From NCBI GenBank assembly GCA_026413225.1, contig CM048555.1, positions 79,615,785 through 79,679,784 of the forward strand: a stretch of 64,000 nt of DNA, given 5' to 3'. The notes under the pieces are model-generated. The model saw only the letters and a list, made by a program, of their open reading frames with translations. It searched no databases and had not been told where the DNA came from. A program made the position numbers and the translations under genes. Source of the stretch: Otis tarda. Taxonomy: Eukaryota; Chordata; Aves; Otidiformes; Otididae. The first letter of the stretch is position 1. Every line of letters begins with the position of its first letter. This document shows, in pieces, positions 45,897 through 58,506 of the stretch.

Positions 45897-46031
45897 ATAG
45901 AATCACAGACTGGTTTGGGTTGGAAGGGACCTTCCAAGCCCATCCAGTCCAACCCCCTGCAAGGAGCAGGGACATCTCCAACCAGATCAGGTTGCTCAGA
46001 GCCCCAGCCAACCTGGCCTGGAATGTTTCCA
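45897..46031 (-). mobile_element. CR1 LINE, 3' 135 bp
   Basis: Starts ATAGAATCACAGACTGG and ends at GGAATGTTTCCATG. Confidence 0.95.
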
Positions 46032-46547
46032 TGTTTTCCGCATTCGATTTGAGCTCATCCATATCAGCAAGGTGCAGTGGGAGCGGAAATCTTTCTATCG
46101 GTGACTGTACGGGAGAAGAAGGAGAATTTCCCAAAGGTTAGGCTTCCTCCCTAGGTCTTCTTCTCCGAGGAGGCCCTGAGAAAAGCAGATACGCTGGGAA
46201 GTTGGTAGCTCCAGACAAGTACGTGCACGCACCGCTGTGCATACCCACATGTGCGTACAGGGAGCGCTTTCCCAAATAGCCGAGAACCTGAGAAAAATGG
46301 AGATAAAATCAACAGACAATTGACGTTAATTACGCTTTCAAGACAATTGGAGGTTGGTTGAAATCTTGTGGGGTTTCTGAGGCCTCTCAGTGCAATTTCA
46401 GGCTGAGTGTGGGGAGGAAGGTTTGCATGCTGTGGTCATAGTGTCTCGGTTGTGACTGTCACCTGTTGCTGGTGTCAGACAATGACAGCTTGTGGGCTGT
46501 GGAGGACACAGACGTCACCACCGAAGCACAGTTATCTTCTCATTGCA

Positions 46548-46705
46548 AATCATAGAATCACAGAAAGGTTTGGGTGGGAAGGGACCTTCAAAGCCCACCC
46601 AGTCCAACCCCCCTGCAAGGAGCAGGGACATCTCCAACCAGATCAGGTTGCTCAGAGCCCCGGCCAACCTGGCCTTGAACGTTTCCAGGGATGGGGCATC
46701 CACCA
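46548..46705 (-). mobile_element. CR1 LINE, 3' 158 bp
   Basis: Starts AATCATAGAATCACAGAAAG and ends at GGGGCATCCACCA. Confidence 0.95.
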
Positions 46706-46915
46706 AATGCTTCTCTATGTCACTTGACTGCATGCTACATGTATTTTTTCGTGGTGGAGGAAGCCTACCCTTGCTCTTTAAACTGCACAGCACAAATTTG
46801 GATTCAATATGAGTTTTGGCTTTAGATTAAAAAAAAAACCAACAAAAAAAAGCATTTTTGACATGTGACTGAACTTCATTGTTCTTCTTCCTCTTCCTTT
46901 TCATCCTCACCAAAG

Positions 46916-47104
46916 TCTGGCCTGCATTTTGTGTTTTGGGCAATGGCGAGGTTGCTAGCCCTGACCTTGAACTTAGTGAACTTCTCCAAAGAGCCTTCAA
47001 GAAAAGCCACATTCCAAGAAGTGTTGGGTCTCTTTGGTGTGCAGAGGAACTGGGGTATGGCCGAACTCTTAGAAGGGCCAAGTTGGACACTCAGGGGTTT
47101 ACAG
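46916..47104 (+). other. Exon-like segment, 189 nt
   Basis: A long pyrimidine tract ending CATCCTCACCAAAG abuts 189 nt of open frame, closed by TTTACAG|GTGAGC. The peptide (including PDLELSELLQRAFKKSHIPR and SLWCAEELGYGRTLRRAKL) has a balanced, protein-like composition. Phase is 1 in and 1 out. Its exit phase fits the candidate exon at 61426. No family recognised. Confidence 0.35.
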
Positions 47105-48159
47105 GTGAGCTGGTGTGGAGTAACTGGATTAGAAATCCATCGTGAGGGTTCAATGTCTTGCTTCCTGTGATGTGAGCTTCAGAAATAAAAGGAAGAGCCT
47201 TGCCTTAACTCTAGAAGAACAAAAGTCTTTAGACATCTGGCAATGGCAGGTCACAAAATACACAAAACTGTACGGGACAGGTTTTCTTGCCATGCCTTTC
47301 TGCTCCCGTGCGAATTTAGGCCAAGAAATACTCCGCTAACTTCAGAATTTTGCCTGAGCTAACCTTTGGGTCTACAAACACGTTGTGACGAGGCACCATC
47401 AAACGCGTTATTCCGTGAAATTGCACTGCACGTTTTTTGGTATGTTCATAGGAGTGTTTGTTCAGAATTGTACTTCGCCGGTAGAAGCACGTGATGTTGT
47501 TCAAAAGATAACACGTACTTGTTTTTATTCCCTGAAGATGGAAGTTCTTTCTTCAAAGGTTCATGAATAAAACAAGACAGTGCCTCGTAGCGGGTATTAA
47601 GGAAAAAAATAACAATAAAAAAAAAAGTCTTTGGAGTGGTCTTTCCCTCTGGCATCTTCACTCAGATTCTGCAATCAGTAATTCGGAGGAGGTTTTGTGG
47701 AAAAGAGAGGCGAGATGCAAGAGTTGATATGACTTTCCCAAGGGCGAGAACTTCCAGAGCTGGGATGTGAACATGAATCTCTTTAATTCCAGCTAAACAC
47801 TCACTGTGAGATCATTATTCTGTTTTATTAACGCCTCTAAAGCCATAATGCTACATATGCATTGAAGAATCCTCTGGCAAGTCCTCGTCTGAGTACCTAG
47901 GAGCCATCTCCTATCCCAAACATCTTTTTGCTTGAACTTTGAACACAAGGAAGTATTCCCTAGCCTTGGTTGGTCTTACTCTGACCTGGTCATCATCTGT
48001 TCTTAGTGCAAAAACTATCTAAAAGTGCTAATATTTGACAGGTACGGGTACAACTGTACTGATGACAATCTAATTTGTAGTTTTCATGTAACAGTGAGTA
48101 AAATGTTGTGTTCTTGAGCTAATTTATTAAAAGTAGGAGAGCAGTAGCAGGACATAGTG
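47105..48159. other. Non-repeat AT-richer spacer
   Basis: AATAAA occurs at about 47183, just after the exon-like segment. Nothing else is supported. Confidence 0.4.
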
Positions 48160-48728
48160 TGCATCAAGAGGAGCGTGGCCAGCAGGTCGAGGGAGAGGAT
48201 TCTGCCCCTCTGCTCTGCCCTGGTGAGACCCCACCTGCAGCACTGCATCCGGTTCTGGAGCCCCCAACATCAGAAGGACATGGACCAGTTGGAGAGGGTC
48301 CAGAGGAGGCCACAAAGATGATGAGCGGGCTGGAGCACCTCTCCTGTGAGGCCAGGCTGAGAGAGCTGGGGGTGTTCAGCCTGGAGAAGAGGAGGCTCCG
48401 GGGAGACCTTAGAGCGGTCTTCCAGTGCCTCAAGGGGGCTGCAGGAGAGGTGGGGAGTGGCTGTTCAGTAGGGCCTGGTGTGACAGGACGAGGGGTGATG
48501 GTTTTAAAATAGAGGGAGGTAGATTCAGATTAGATATTAGGAAAAAATTTTTACACTGAGGGTTGCCCAGAGAGGTGGTGGATGCCCCATCCCTGGAAAC
48601 ATTCCAGGCCAGGTTGGCCGGGGCTGTTAGCAACCTGATCTGGTTGGAGATGTCCCTGCTCCTTGCAGGGGGGTTGGACTAGATGACCTTTGAAGGTCCC
48701 TTCCAACCCTAACCGTTCTGTGATTCTT
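48160..48728 (+). mobile_element. CR1 LINE, 3' 570 bp with small internal deletion
   Basis: From GTGCATCAAGAGGAGCGTGG to the terminal TTCTGTGATTCTTTC. The segment between TTACACTGAGGGT and TGCCCAGAGAGG has lost the usual GGTGGAACACTGGCCCAGG. Confidence 0.95.
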
Positions 48729-50910
48729 TCATTTTTAAGCTGCTCTATCCCAAATAGCCTTTTGAACCACTGTGCGGTTTCATCCACATTTGAAGAACTT
48801 CAAAGTCTTCAGATCTTACAAGTTCTGTTAAAATTGAGTAGCAGGGAGATTGAGTGGAGACATCATAAGACTTCCCGGGCTTGATGCAAAGTCTGCCCTG
48901 TAAACGTTCTTAGGTAATCCATATTTGATTTGTAGGATGATGCCATCTCCTCGGTTGAGGTCATGGTATTACTGAAGCCTCATGGGCAGTGGTTTCGCCC
49001 TTCTGCCTCCTTAACCCCCGTTGTCCGTACGGATGACTTCATCTCCGTTCGCTCGGAGGCGCGCGTTGCCTCTTTGACAGGCATTAGCAGATTTACCGGC
49101 AGCTCCTCACACGTCTAAAACTCTGCGGAGACGCCGTCAGCGCCCCGTGCCTGGAAACCCGCGAGTGTCTGATGCAAACTGTGAAACTGAGGATTCAGCC
49201 CCGCTTTGACGCTTCGGCTCGGTAAGCGGCAGAACTAACGTAGCTCAGCATGCTAATGAGGGAGGTTTTTCTCGTTAAGTGCCGAGCCATCAGAGAATGG
49301 CCGGTGTTCGCCCTTGAAACCTTTGTGGGAGACTGGTCTTCCTCTCAAGCTGAGCCTTGAGGGGTCCTCAGCAAACAACCGGCGTCACAGCTGGAGCACG
49401 GCTGCCAGCGGCGGGAGAAGAAGCCCAACTTGATGACTTTCAGGGATACGGCCCAGAAAATGAAATCTTCTGTGTAATTTATGAAAGATCTGAGAGAAGG
49501 ATTGAGGAGGGGTTGGTGTGGAAGTGATTGTTCTTCCCGGGGAGAAAGTGAGGATGAAACCTAGAAGAGACCTAAGCCAGTGGGTTATGGAGGAGATAAA
49601 AGTGAGATGCTAACAGCTTACAGTGTCGCTTGGGGGCATCCAAAACGTTGATGTTTCCATTTTGGAGACCCCCTTCTCCAGCACTGTCTGTTTGGGTCGC
49701 TGTCATCTGTTAATTTTAATTGGAAAATGTCAATGTGAGTGAAAGCGTCGCTTTTAACCTTCTCCACCCTTGCTTGAAAAGCATTTAGAGCTAAAAGCTG
49801 TCATTGGTGTAACCTGGAAACACTGAATGGAGAAGGCTTCGTTGGGTGAAAGACCACTTTATAAAGATAGGACTTCAAAAACCAAAAACCATCATCAAGG
49901 TCTCGCTGGAAGGGAGGTATCGCTTACACTCCTGGAATTTGTCAACTGAGCAGTTAAAATTCTCTGTTCTAGGAAGGGGTGGGGGAATACCTGAGAGAAT
50001 TTAGCTTGCAAGGATGGCTTCCACCAAGAGGGAAACGTGCTGTGGACAGAGCGCCTGGCCGAGAGGGTGTGGTGGTTTCTGTGAATTTGAGTCATTTCAC
50101 ACCAGCCCTTGGAGGCTGTCCAGGTTCAACACGGCAAACCTGTGAATTGTGTGAGATGTAACGGCCGAATCGCTTCAAACCAAAAATGGTCTCCTGAATA
50201 TCTGTCCTCTTGACTTGGATGGAGGGCCTCCAGGAGCGAAGGTGGTTTTAGTTTCGATGCCCTTAGTTGTGAAATGTGCATCAAAAATCCCAAATTCTGC
50301 TCTCATTGCTTGACATCTCCACGTCTGGCTTGTATGTCCCCGAGATGATCTTGATTTCTTTCCACCGAGAACGTGAAATTCCTGCTGAACCGCGCGGCTC
50401 GGAACTCGGAGCGGCGCGTTGACACGGTGCTGATGGGGAACCCAAAGAGTTTTAAGAGCCTGATGGGAAATCATAGCCAACGAGAGCTGTTGGCAACCAA
50501 CTTCCAAATGGAAATCCTCCATGAGCAGAATACGCTACAATTATAGCAGCTTTCCCGGGTCAGGAAACGAACGCTGTGACTGCTGTATTCCTGTGTGTGG
50601 TATTTATGACACACAATGTTATCTTTGTCATTGTTACGTATGCTTTCATGCAGCGCAATTAGGGTGGGGCTGGGGTTAATGGTCACGTTAATCGTTTTGG
50701 TGTTCTTAATTTAGCCTCTGAGTGCTGTTGTTCAGGAGGGAGTGAGTAACAAAAATTATTCATGCTATTGTGCTGCTGTCACATCTGCGGTGTAGGGAGA
50801 TGGCTGCGGCACGGCCTAAATCGGAGATCGTCCAAGCCTCGGATTTAACCGCCGAAAAGCTCCTTCACGTAAGCTTTGGCGTTTTGTCCTCCTTACACCA
50901 TGTTGGAAAG
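48729..50910. other. 2.2-kb non-repeat stretch
   Basis: No gene, RNA or repeat is recognised. Open frames are short. Confidence 0.5.
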
Positions 50911-51538
50911 TCCTGGCCTTGAACGTTTCCATGGATGGGGCATCCACCACCTCTCTGGGCAACCTGGGCCAGTGCTCCACCACCCTCATTGTAAGAATTT
51001 TTTCCTGGTATCTAATCTGAATCTACCTCCCTCTGTTTTGAAACCGTTACCCCTCGTCCTGTCACACCAGGCCCTGCTGAAGAGTCTCTCCCCACCTTCC
51101 CTGCAGCCCCCTTTAGGCACTGGGAGCCGCTCTCAGGTCTCCCCGGAGCCTCCTCTTCTCCAGGCTGAACAGCCCCAGCTCTCTCAGCCTGGCCTCACAG
51201 CAGAGCTGCTCCAGCCCTCTCATCATCTTTGTGGCCTCCTCTGGACCCTCTCCAACAGCTCCACGTCCATCTGATGCTGGGGACTCCAGAACTGGATGCA
51301 GTGCTGCAGGTGGGGTCTCACCAGGGCAGAGCAGAGGGGCAGAATCACCTCCCTCGACCTGCTGGCCACGCTCCTCTTGATGCAGCCCAGGGTGCCATTG
51401 CCTGCTGGAAACGTTCAAGGCCAGGTTGGACGGCACTCTGAGGAACCTGATGTGGTTGGAGATGTCCCTGCTCCTTGCAGGGGGGTTGGACTGGATGGCC
51501 TTTAAAGGTCTCTTCCAACCCAAACCTTTCTGTGATTA
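50911..51538 (+). mobile_element. CR1 LINE with inverted 5' part (twin-priming structure)
   Basis: 50911 to about 51402 is CR1 in minus orientation, running upstream from the GGAAACGTTCAAGGCCAGG block. From about 51403 to 51538 the plus-oriented 3' end begins at the same block and runs to TTTCTGTGATT. The two parts share about 20 bp and the same GTTCAAGG variant, so they fit one insertion with a 5' inversion. Confidence 0.85.
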
Positions 51539-52937
51539 ACAGATGGAGTTGCTCTGAAACCAAACCCCTGCACTTGGCGGGGTGTCTCTCTGTGTGGACT
51601 TCCACCCAGCTGAACTTCAGCTGAGGGAGAAAAACTTTCCCATACACTTGTTCAGAGAAGCTCACCTCCGCCGTAATGGCTTTAATTCACCCTAAATTTC
51701 TCTTTTCTGAAAAATATTCTGGAAACACAGTGGAAACTAGTGCCGAGTCCGTGGGTGTGTGGTTGTGGGGCTTTTCTCCTCCCCACTAACTTCCATGAGT
51801 TGGGGTGTGGCTGGCTGCAGGTTTTATACAGAGTACCAAACTCAAAAGATCAAAAAATATCAATTTTTTTTGTTTCAAAACCACCACAACACCCAAACCC
51901 CCTCAACTTGTTTTGTTTGGTGACTGCTCCTGAAATACTTCTGCTTGCCAAAGCTGGGGAGATACGCGCCTCGTGCATTCCGAGTGCTGGCTGAGGGGTG
52001 CAGCTCCATGAAAAATCAAAAAAAAAATGAGGAGATTTGATTTTTTTTTTTTAAATTCTGCAGTATCTGGTGAGAGTAGAAGATGAGGACAATTCTGCTG
52101 TCTCCAGGATCAGGTCCTACTGCTGCTGGTGGATCTCCTGGGGCCATTCTGCTGTGGCCTTTATCAGAGGGGAAGTTAAAACACTGAGGTCCTCAGCTTC
52201 CTCATGGGCTGAGATGCCTCTTTTTACACCAATTTAAAGTTAAAATGATATTAAGTGCCAGTTTCTGTTTCTATAAACTGAAACATCGCAGCTGTCTTCT
52301 TCGGGTAGCTGCAGAAGAAACACAAGAAACCATTTTGCCGAGGATCAAACTTCTTTTTGTTGGTTTTTTTTTACGATGTGCTCAGGTCACGAATAAAAAG
52401 CTGATTTGCCGAAGACCGTTTGCTTTTGCCGCAACCAGACCGAAGAGGCTGTGCTTAGGAAGCTGGCTTAATTTTATGATTAAAAAAAAAAAAAAACAAC
52501 CAAAAAACAACTTCTGAGAGTGCTCTTCATGTTGTACTTCCTCAGTTCAGGAGTCCAACTTTTTCACAAAACTGAGAAGCGTCCCACGGGGCCGCAGACG
52601 TCCTGGGGTGGTGGATTGAATGACTTAAGTATCTTTTTTTGGTCTGATTTGTGACTGGAGCTTTAATTTATTGCCTCCTCTGTAAACCGCAGATATGTTT
52701 GTTATTTGCAATTACACGGTCAAAAAAGAAAAAAGAAAAAGAGAGCGAGAGCTTTATTTGGGTTTTTAAGTCATTCTTTCTCTTTGCCTTGGCGTTTGTT
52801 GCAGTGAAATCCTTTTTGAAGAATTGTGGAGATGGCTGGGTTGAAATAGCTTCTCAACAGGACATGCGATGGGCGGCGGCGGTGCAAGCCCAGGGAAAGA
52901 TGAGAACGAAGGTTTTACGGATTCCTTGAGACCGGTG
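51539..52937. other. Non-repeat spacer
   Basis: A/T-rich, with several short A or T runs. No gene is supported. Confidence 0.45.
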
Positions 52938-53151
52938 AATCATAGAATCACAGAATGGTTTGGCTGGAAGGGACCTTCAAAGCCCATCCAGTCCAACCCC
53001 CCTGCCAGGAACAGGGACATCTCCAACCAGATCAGGTTGCTCAGAGCCCCGGCCAACCTGGCCTTGGATGTTTCCAGGGATGGGGCATCCACCACCTCTC
53101 TGGGCAACCTGCTCCAGTGTTTCACCACCCTCAGTGTAAAAATTTTTTTGC
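52938..53151 (-). mobile_element. CR1 LINE 3' end, left arm of an inverted pair
   Basis: Starts AATCATAGAATCACAGAATG at its 3' terminus and runs to the TCAGTGTAAAAATTTTTTTG segment, where it abuts a second CR1 of opposite orientation. Confidence 0.95.
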
Positions 53152-53545
53152 AACCTGGAGCTCCTCTCAGCCTGGAGAAGAGGAGGCTCCGGGGAGACCA
53201 GAGAGCAGCTCCCAGTGCCCAAAGGGGGCTGCAGGAAAGATGGGGAGAAACTCTTCAGCAGGGCCTGGTGTGACGGGACGAGGGGTGATGGTTTCAAAAT
53301 AGAGGGAGGTAGATTCAAATTAGATATTAGGAAAAAAAATTTTACGATGAGAGTTGTGGCACACTGGCCCAGGCTGCCCAGAGAGGCGGTGGATGCCCCA
53401 TCCCTGGAAACATTCCAGGCCAGGTTGGCCGGGGCTCTGAGCAACCTGATCTGGTTGGAGATGTCCCTGCTCCTGGCAGGGGGGTTGGACCAGATGACCT
53501 TGAAAGGTCCCTTCCAACCCAAACCGTTGTGTGATTCCATGAATT
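53152..53545 (+). mobile_element. CR1 LINE 3' end, right arm of an inverted pair
   Basis: From about CTCAGCCTGGAGAAGAGG to the terminal GTGTGATTCCATGAATT. It includes its own complete 3' terminus, so this is a separate insertion from the left arm. Its last 200 bp can pair with the left arm as a hairpin. Confidence 0.95.
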
Positions 53546-55436
53546 AAAAAAAAAAACAACCTCCTGTTGCTTTTTTTTTTGGATGTTAAAGAAAAATGTG
53601 TGGGCAGAAGTAGTGGTAGAGTCTATGCACCTATATGAAGAAAGCTTCTAATGGGTTCCACCAAATATTTTCAGGGTGAATTGAGATTGCGGGGGAGATA
53701 AAACGATACAGCTCGCAAAATGCCCGGAGGTTCCCTTGCGGAGGGTGGTAAACCGGATTTCTGGGCTCTGAGGGAGCAGCCGTGGGGGGGTTATCAGGAA
53801 GACGGAACGCTAAGTCCCAGATTACTGCTCGGATGTTGGCCGATGGCAACCGGACCCGCGAGCCGCGCGACAGCGGCTGGAAAAGCTGTGAGCGGAGTGG
53901 TGCAAATATCCATGAATTGGTTAAAAAAATTACAAAAAATAACCCAAACCCTCAGCGCTTGGACTGGTTCTGCAGGCAGAAGGGGTGGAGATGCCAAAAC
54001 TGGGAGGAGCTTTGATACCCGGCGACGAAAAGCCGTTTCCTGAGTGGGAGGTTGGAAGGATGGATCCTGTAGGTTCCAGTAACGCGGGGACGCTGGCTTT
54101 CCTATCGCTGACGGCGTTCCCTCTTCGCCGGGCGGTATTCATTATTTCGCTCGGGTTATAACTTCCTCGGCGGCACGCGGAGGCGGGGGGTCGGGGATGG
54201 GGGAAGGAAATGACACTTGCTTTCTTCGCAGGACCTCTCAAAGATCTGCAGATTAAAGTAAGAGCTAGGTGTTACCGGAGACGGGCGAAATAACGCGCTT
54301 CGCAGAAGATTCTTGCAGGTACGGCGGGTGAGGTAACCTGAAACCTGGCATTCGGGGCGCGGCAGAGGAAGATTGCAACCCGGCCAGTTTTGCTTCCTAA
54401 CGTGACACGCCGTGGAAAAGGGCCTGTTGAGTTTTTTATCTTTTTTTTTTAAAAACTTGTAGCGGCTCAGTGGTTTTCGGGCGCTCCCAAGCTCTTGCTT
54501 GGTGGGAGTTGGACAGAGCCACACTTTGTTTTCGTGGTTGCCTCCACAGCCCCGTTTCCCTTTGCCCAGTCTCAATCCAGCAGTAAACTGGTTTCTTGTC
54601 CGCAGAGCCAGCTCGGTTTTGTCGACGGTGAAACCTCCCTCCTTGCTTTCTCCCTGGGTCCTGCTGGGAACATCTCCAGCTCTTCTCACCCCGCGCTCGT
54701 CCGTGCCGTTCCTCTGGAGCGACGTCGAGCCGAAGCTTGCAGTCGCTGAGCTTCGCCTGGCTCTGCACGATGCTCCTTGTAGTTTTTCTACCTCGCACTC
54801 AAAAAAAAAAAAAAACCAAACCAAAACCAAGTGCCTTTGCCTGCTTCTTTTCGTATCGTTGTACAAAATGTGGCTGTCACACCCATCCTTTTAGGATTTG
54901 CCCGGCGCTGGGCTCCGGGTGCCTTGAATCCAGGGACGTGACGGCGGCAGGCTTTCCTCCTGGCATGCCCGGACTCTCAATGTGACGTTCAGAGCTGTGA
55001 AACGCTCCCTGACAATAGCTGGTGTTGTTCAAAGAGCGGCGTAAATAATCAAGGGGATTTTTTTCTTTTTTTTTTCTTTTTTTTTTTTTTTTTCGCAAGA
55101 AGAATAACATCTCCTCGAGCCGGCCGGGGAGGCTGTTCGTATGCCCAGCGCTGGGGGTGAGGTGGTGTAGCGTGGAGGAACCTCAGGAAGGGGGTGACAT
55201 CAAAAGGAGAGACTTGATCTAGAAGATTTTATTCTCTGGAAGTCGTTATCAAGAAGATTTTCGACATCGTGGCGCTGGGCTGTCTCTTGAAGGAGGTGTT
55301 GGGACCTCTGCTCTGGTGTTTATCCGTTTTTACACAGAATAAAACCGTTCTGGCACACAGATTTTTGTGTGTTTGTAGCGTGACAGGCTGAGTTTGTGGC
55401 ACGAGCTTTAATTGGTGATGGGATACCTGGGACGTT
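53546..55436. other. Non-repeat spacer with GC-rich patch
   Basis: GACCTCTCAAAG...ATTAAA|GTAAGA (54232-54257) follows a good acceptor (TTGCTTTCTTCGCAG) and could be a micro-exon. A minus-strand frame of 236 codons (54866-54156) has no recognised similarity. A T-rich tract lies at 55068-55093. Confidence 0.3.
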
Positions 55437-55760
55437 GGGTTCCTAGGGTGGTGCAGGTGGTTAGGTGGAGGTCTCCAGTCCAACCTCCTGCTCCAAGCAG
55501 GGTCAGCTTTGAGGCTGGACCAGGCTTGCGCGGGGCTTTAGCCGGTTGTGCCTTGAAAAACTCCGAGGATGGCGATTGCACAACCTCTCTGGGAACCTGC
55601 TTGGCCGCCCTCACGGTGGAAAAGCTTCTCCCTGCAGTTTGAACATCTCTGGTTTCATCTTCTGCCCCTTGTCTCGTGTCCTCCTGCCGTGCGGTCCTGT
55701 GAAGAGCTTGGCTCTCTCTTCTGCCTGACTTCCTTGGAGATGCTGGAAAGCTCCTAAATC
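55437..55760 (-). mobile_element. Old, diverged CR1 subfamily fragment
   Basis: GGTCTCCAGTCCAACCTCC, TTGAAAAACTCCGAGGATGG, CACAACCTCTCTGGGAACC and the GTGGAAAAGCTTCTCCCTG segment are the inverted 3' region of an older CR1 subfamily, clearly different from the other copies here. Confidence 0.8.
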
Positions 55761-55950
55761 CCCTTTTTTTTTGTCCTGGTGCTGGTATTGAGTGTGCCCA
55801 GAGAGAAGAAGAAACAAATAAATATATCTGTATTTGTGCAGCTACCACCCACCTCCAGCTTGTCCTTGTCTTTCCACGTCCGCCTGGGTTCATCCCACCT
55901 CCATTGTGTTCATCGATCAGAAGCAGGGAGAGGAAAGCTTTTCTGTCCTC

Positions 55951-56017
55951 AGATCTTTGACTTTCAGAAGATCTTTGACTTTCAGAAGATCTTTGACTTT
56001 CAGAAGATCTTTGACTT
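55951..56017 (+). repeat. 18-bp tandem repeat, 3.7 units
   Basis: The unit AGATCTTTGACTTTCAGA repeats at 55951, 55969 and 55987, with a partial fourth copy. At 18 bp it keeps a frame open and would encode a hexapeptide repeat, but there is no sign that it is translated. Confidence 0.95.
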
Positions 56018-57665
56018 CCTCAACTTAGAATCGGTTAAGAATTAAAAAGAAAAATTTGTTGAAGAAGCTACCAAAAATCTGGATTAGCCGTTCGGTGAAA
56101 TTTGGCCCCAGGTGGTTTGCCCACTGTCTGGTGACTCAGTTCTTCTGAAGCTTAGTGGAAAATATGCATTTCTATGATTTTTTTTCTTCCAGTCTTGATT
56201 TCAGTGCGCCTGACGGGTGATGTGATACCGGCGTCGTTTGGCAATCGGGCGGCTTTTCGGAGCTGTCACGCGAATACGGAACAGAGCAACTGCTGCTTTC
56301 GTCCTTTGCTCTTCGACGTGATTCTTCTGTCCTTTCCCGTAATTCTTTCCAAAAAAAATCAAGAATATCAGCGCTAGAGCAGCTTCTTTCTTGGTAATTT
56401 CTCCAATACTATGGAAATAAATGTATTTTGTGCAGTGAATGTGTGGAGGAAAAAGCTTTTGTGCATCCTTTAGGCTGAAGCTGAGCCCAACCTCGTCTAT
56501 TCAAATTATAAAAACTGATTTAAATACGCTTATTTAAAAAACCTGTTCTAAAACTAAGCTTAAACTGGAAAAAAAAAAAAAAGATGCAGCAGGGTAGCGG
56601 TGGCCCGGCTCGGCACGTGACGTGGCTGTGAATGAGCCCCGGCAGTTTTGTCGCCGGGCTGGATTAGGAACAGTTGCTACTGGTTACCGCGCAGCCCGGC
56701 TCGGCGAGGCTCCGTCGGCGGAGCCGCTCGCTTTTCCTCTGCGGAAGCACCACCGAGGCTTGGGAACCCAGCAGGGACAGGGACGCACCCCGAGCCGGTG
56801 GTGTCGGGGTACGGCTGAGATCTTCCCAGCCCGCACCATCGTGTCCCTTACTGGTTTTGTAGATGCTTACCAGTCCTTCGACCCCCAATTCTGGGATTTC
56901 CTTGGGGTTGAAGTGTTATTACCGTTATTTTTACCTTTATATCTTTTTTTTTTTAAAAAGCACCTCTTTGCAGGATTGAGACCCCACAAACTCTGGTTTT
57001 TAGCAAAGGTTGGGTCTGGTTTCTCACCCTGCTGCTCGCACAGGCAGTTGTCAATCCCGGAGCAAGCGATGGTAGAAATTTTTTTTTTTTTTTTTTTTTT
57101 TTTGAGATGTGAAACAAAAGCGGTGCAGGGTTGGTGTGCGCTGCTTTCTGCTGCCGGGAGGGAAGCGGCAGCTGTGTTCTCAGCACTTGCGTTCCTGCGA
57201 GTCCCTTCCTCTGAGTCCCTCAGAGTTCCAGTTATTATCCTTAGGAAAATAATCCAAATCTGGAAGCTCCTGAAACCTGGATCTCATAAAACCAGCTTTA
57301 AATCGCAGCCTTGCTTAGCAGAGAAGGGACCCGGTGGTGCGTAGTCCCCTCCAGATGTAGTAATGTGAGGATACGGAAATAATAAGAGGTGTTTTTCAGG
57401 CAGCAGCGTATTTCAAATGCAGCCCAGCAGATTGAGAACGTGTTTGGGAGAAGCCCTCCAAGGTGAGCTCACCTCCTTGGAAAGGGCTGCGTGGACACAA
57501 TCCCCGCGGACAGCTTCCCGTCTCCGAGGTCACTCCTGGAATAAGGCTGAGCTCGCAGTGCTGCCTGGAAAGGGAGAGCAACGGACGCGATGGATAAACC
57601 CTGGGTTTGGTTGTAGGGCCACGAAAGCTGCGTGCTTTTAGTGTTTTTCTCAGCTATCTCTTCTG
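56018..57665. other. Non-repeat spacer
   Basis: Contains a T25 tract (57079-57103). A 240-codon plus frame (56622-57344) runs through that T tract and is not credible as a protein. Confidence 0.4.
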
Positions 57666-57958
57666 AAGAAACTCTTCAGCAGGGCCCGTTGTGACAGGAC
57701 GAGGGGTAATGGTTTCAAAATAGAGGGAGGTAGATTTAGATTGGATATTAGGAAAAAAATTTTCACTCTGAGGGTGGTGGAGCACTGTCGCAGGTTGCCC
57801 AGAGAGGTGGTGGATGCCCCATCCCTGGAAACATTCCAGGCCAGGTTGGCCGGGGCTCTGAGCAACCTGATCTGGTTGGAGATGTCCCTGCTCCTGGCAG
57901 GGGGGTTGGACTGGGTGGGCTTTGAAGGTCCCTTCCAACCCAAACCATTCTGTGGTTC
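57666..57958 (+). mobile_element. CR1 LINE, 3' 290 bp
   Basis: From AGAAACTCTTCAGCAGGGC to the terminal CCATTCTGTGGTTCT. Confidence 0.95.
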
Positions 57959-58506
57959 TCACGTACCTCTGTCATTGAGTGCCGTGCGCAAGCGAAACCA
58001 CCCATGACCTTGTGTCAGTAGGTGCTACCACTGTGGGTGGCTCTCAAGGCAGCATTGCCACCAGGGACCAGGCTTGTTGTCTTCTCTGTTTCTGGTGAAA
58101 CTCTCAGCCCTTCCAAAGCAATGACCTCCGGAATTACCAATGACCATCCCTGCAATTACTCCTCAAGCCGTGTTGTGCAATAGGCAGCGTGATCCCGCCT
58201 GCGTTTTGCAGAAGCAGAAGAGGATTTCGGGTGTTGCGGTGGAAAATCAAAGCCCTGTTTCGGGGAGCTTGCGGTCTGACTATCCAGTTGGACAAGCTCA
58301 GCTTTCCCTGCCATTTAAATACACTCTACCCGAATTTTAATCGGGCCAGTCTCCGTAACTACATTTTAACTCTTGAGGAGCGCGCAGGGTTTCCAAGCCA
58401 CCGTCGCTCTCCTGTTGAAATGATACAGCAGCTTTGTGCGCGTGCATCGCCTTCTTATCCCTCCAGAAAGCTTTTACAGCTGCCATGTTCCATTAGGATA
58501 ATCCAG

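Noticed and set aside
50911-51538. Two independent CR1 insertions
   Set aside because: Possible, but the shared breakpoint and shared sequence variant fit a single twin-primed insertion better.
54156-54866. 236-codon minus-strand ORF
   Set aside because: Starts in an A/T tract and shows no motif; composition fits GC-rich chance ORFs. Not excluded, but unsupported.
55437-55760. Plus-strand gene fragment
   Set aside because: Recognised as an old CR1 subfamily in minus orientation.
56622-57344. 240-codon plus-strand ORF
   Set aside because: Runs through a T25 tract giving polyphenylalanine; no similarity or splice support.
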